NCBI GenBank assembly: GCA_949825045.1
Contig: OX463814.1
Span: 30,088,383-30,152,382, forward strand
DNA from: Argyresthia goedartella
Taxonomy: Eukaryota > Arthropoda > Insecta > Lepidoptera > Argyresthiidae
DNA: 64,000 bases
Direction: 5' to 3'
A program made the translations under genes and the position numbers. The notes under the pieces are model-generated. The model did no database searches. It saw only the letters and a program-made list of their open reading frames with translations, and had not been told where the DNA came from. Of this stretch, positions 61,813 to 64,000 are shown piece after piece. Numbering within the stretch: the first letter of the stretch is position 1; every line of letters begins with the position of its first letter.

Positions 61813-63040
61813 AATCTTTGGAATGGTGAGTGGATGCTATTATGTCCATTTTTATTTGTTCCGCATTGTTTTGGCACCATCGAAGTTTACTTTTAAAAGA
61901 TTTCCTCGTCTCCCTCATTTTTTCAAAAATAGGTCCCGTATTGTGCTTGCCAATTTGCATCCATTCACCAAACCAAAGCCTGGCTTCTGCATGGGACAGA
62001 CTCAAATGCTTGTTCCAACCCGTAATATAGGGTTTCTTTTTTCTACCATTATAACCAGAATTTCTATCGGCCAAAGGACTAGATGTAATGGCTGCCTCAC
62101 TGATTATCTTAATAATATTACTATAAATGTTATCTAACAGGAGCTTATGGTCTAATTTATCACAGTAGTTATCTTCACAACACTTACTAAATTCACTAGG
62201 AAAGTCCACATCTCTCAGTCTATCGTTACAGTAGTTGTTATATCTGTCTATAAGTTCGGCTGGCCTTATACCCCAGATGACCCTGTTTGGAGGCTTACAT
62301 GTAATTTTTCCCTTGGCAGGAATTAGATCTAGTTTACAAATTATTTCTAATGGTATGTGGTCCGACCAAAACACGTCATATTTAATTGTGGCACTAAACA
62401 CTGCCTGGGTCACAACGCAATGATCCAGCCAGCTATAGCTATGTGCATCACTCCTATAGGTATACGAGTCCGAGTTTATGCCCATCATTCTCACGTCCGC
62501 ACATTCCCACGACTGTTCGTCGCAGAACTGCGATAGTTCAGTATAAAACAGTTCGCCGGGATGAGCGTTAAAGTCACCCAGTATATAAACAGCTTCGACA
62601 TTATTCTGCTCAATTATCGAGTTAATTTCACTTAGACACTGGATAAATTCAACTAAGTTGTCATGCGCATCTGTAGGCATATATACCGACATTATCAACA
62701 CGGATGAGGATGACGTCATTGCCTTAATAGCTGCGATTAGCACACTGGTACATTGAATTACAACCACAGAATGAAAAACACGCTTTCTCCACAGAAGGGC
62801 AACTCCGCCGTAGGGTCTTCCTCGCAAAACCGTGGTATTATCTATCGCCGACACGCCAGTATACTCAAAGTCACTGTGTATGGTTCCAAGTAAGGGGATG
62901 TCACACGGCAGAAGCCAGGTCTCCTGTAGTGCAACTACATCGGAATAATCGCATAGTAATCTAACACCATCTATTGATCTCTTTATAGATTTACAATTAA
63001 AGCTAATCAACTTGCATGTGTCCATTATTTTGTTAAGCAT
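61790..63040 (-). pseudogene. RTE-like LINE ORF2, apurinic-type endonuclease part (416 aa)
   Basis: Endonuclease that nicks the target for reverse transcription. From ATG at 63040: LISFNCKSIKRSIDG (Asn), VVALQETWLLP (catalytic Glu), GGVALLWRK, SVYMPTD, YILGDFNAHPG (Asp/Asn), SYSWLDHCVVT and FWSDHIPLE (Asp/His), all expected motifs present. A linker region follows to KDFGKFWKE, where a 1-nt frameshift leads to a stop at 61790. Confidence 0.85.
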
Positions 63041-63476
63041 TATTAAGATGTTTATCCGTGTCTGTCGAAGCTTGCTTGGAAGCTCTATTCACCCATGGTC
63101 TGAATATAAAATACCTCCTGAAAAATACGTCTTCTGGCCAGAGTGTGTCATCATTAAATAATGATAACTTGCTTTTCGGTTTATACATTTCGAAAGAGTT
63201 GTACTCCTTTTCAGATTTCGTCGTCACCTTTTCAGGACGCACTAAAATTTGCGTCTGAGTGTTAACATAATCGGCAATATCTTTTTCCGAAGTCTCCTAG
63301 TTAACATTATAAATGAAAATAGGTATTTGGGCATCAGCAGCCCGGAATTTGCATTCGGGCAGTACTACAGCTTTACCCTTCTGACCTATGAACTTAGCTT
63401 TGGTCTTTTTCCGTTTATTTTGCACTAGTACCCATTCATTGTTCTTTGGTTGCATGCCTCCGCATTCCATCTCCAT
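63033..63476 (-). pseudogene. RTE-like LINE ORF1 (one stop)
   Basis: From ATG at 63476: NNEWVLVQNKRKKTKAKFIG, VLPECKFRAADAQIPIFIYN, a TAG near 63299, EKDIADYVNTQTQILVRPEK, then LFNDDTLWPEDVFFRRYFIF and the end DTDKHLNNA. About 148 codons. Resembles small ORF1-like proteins found next to insect LINE ORF2; probably RNA-binding by analogy. The last 8 nt overlap the start of ORF2. Confidence 0.6.
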
Positions 63477-63554
63477 AGTTTGAGCGCTCTTAATGAATAA
63501 TGGAGATAAAAAGATTTTGGTTGCAATAGCAATGAAGTAAAATCGTAATAATAC

Positions 63555-63995
63555 ACTGTTTTCCGATTTTTCTCGTTATTTGTGCTAAAAGACCTTGCTT
63601 CGTGCCAAATTTCATGATTCTAGGTCAACGGGAAGTACCCTCTAGGTTTTGATTCCCTTGCGAATACCAAGCAATTTCAGCAAAATTGAGACATAGGCGG
63701 TATCTTTTGATTGCGTTGACTTATAGGTTTAATTTTTTCACAACTTTAAGAGATTACAGACTTGAGTAATCGATATTAATTTCAACTATACCTCCATGCT
63801 TTTCTGAGAAAAAGTCTTAACAGACGGTGAGACAGAGACAGACAGACAGAACTTTACAGTTTTCGGATTTTTCCCTTTACTTATGCTATAAGACCTTCCT
63901 TCATTCCAAATTTCATGGCCCTAGGGCAACCGGAAGTACCCTATAGATTTTGATTCCCTTGCGAGTTCCACGCGAGTTCATACAAATTCAGTAAA
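63555..63995 (+). repeat. About 300-bp repeat, two tandem units (second cut by window end)
   Basis: TGTTTTCCGATTTTTCTCGT (63559) through TTTTGATTCCCTTGCGA recurs, diverged, from about 63858 (CAGTTTTCGGATTTTTCCCT). GACAGACAGACAGA lies between them. No ORF. Confidence 0.65.
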
Positions 63996-64000
63996 ATCAG

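Larger units (their letters stand above)
60245..63480 (-). mobile_element. RTE-like LINE, nearly complete
   Basis: Minus strand: ORF1 63476-63033, ORF2 from 63040, 3' end near 60245 after an AATAAA (about 60263-60268). One TAG in ORF1, one frameshift in ORF2 near 61800, and an apparent internal deletion in RT near 61590. The best-preserved LINE in the window. Clade placement (RTE/Proto-like) is tentative. Confidence 0.85.

Overview
The window looks like nuclear DNA of an insect, most likely a moth or butterfly. Genes are split by introns with GT..AG borders. Non-coding DNA is packed with Tc1/mariner elements (DD37D maT-like and DD41D), Helitron ends, a tRNA-derived SINE-like family, CR1-, jockey- and RTE-like LINEs and many foldback MITEs, a mixture I associate with Lepidoptera. 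The order is inferred from these families, not proven.

Two host genes were found, arranged head to head. On the minus strand, 35433 down to 6926, is the complete coding region of Gemin5 (Drosophila rigor mortis homologue), rebuilt here as 19 exons and 1264 codons, with reading phase agreeing across all 18 junctions. It encodes an N-terminal WD40 region, a lysine-rich linker and a TPR-like helical region, and stops where that region ends. On the plus strand, starting at 35913, is FAM50 (XAP5 family); six exons are present (341 codons plus 2 nt) and the last short exon was not found before the window ends. The start codons are 479 bp apart, so a shared promoter region is likely. Both products serve the splicing machinery: Gemin5 recognises snRNAs for the SMN complex, and FAM50 is a spliceosome-associated nuclear protein.

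Layout: 1-4250 nested LINEs left of Gemin5; 4250-6925 repeats downstream of its stop; 6926-35433 Gemin5 with TE-rich introns (RTE tail, a Mutator-like/mariner/LINE-tail nest, SINE-like copies, a 69-bp minisatellite, a second mariner copy, foldback elements); 35434-35912 intergenic; 35913-54005 FAM50, whose 12.8-kb third intron holds a nearly full-length CR1-like LINE interrupted by three DNA transposons, plus a second copy of that LINE; 54006-64000 contains a LINE copy with an inverted 5' part, foldback DNA and a nearly complete RTE-like LINE on the minus strand.

The main theme beyond the genes is nesting. In several places removing an insertion at its target site brings the interrupted frame of the older element back into register (9966-11664, 309-3041, 40854-42151, 45817-46091), which gives an order of events. 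One DNA transposon (42794-44529) has an uninterrupted 368-aa transposase, matching terminal repeats and a TA duplication, and is the best candidate for recent or continuing activity. I saw no operon, CRISPR array or rRNA gene and no convincing functional tRNA gene.
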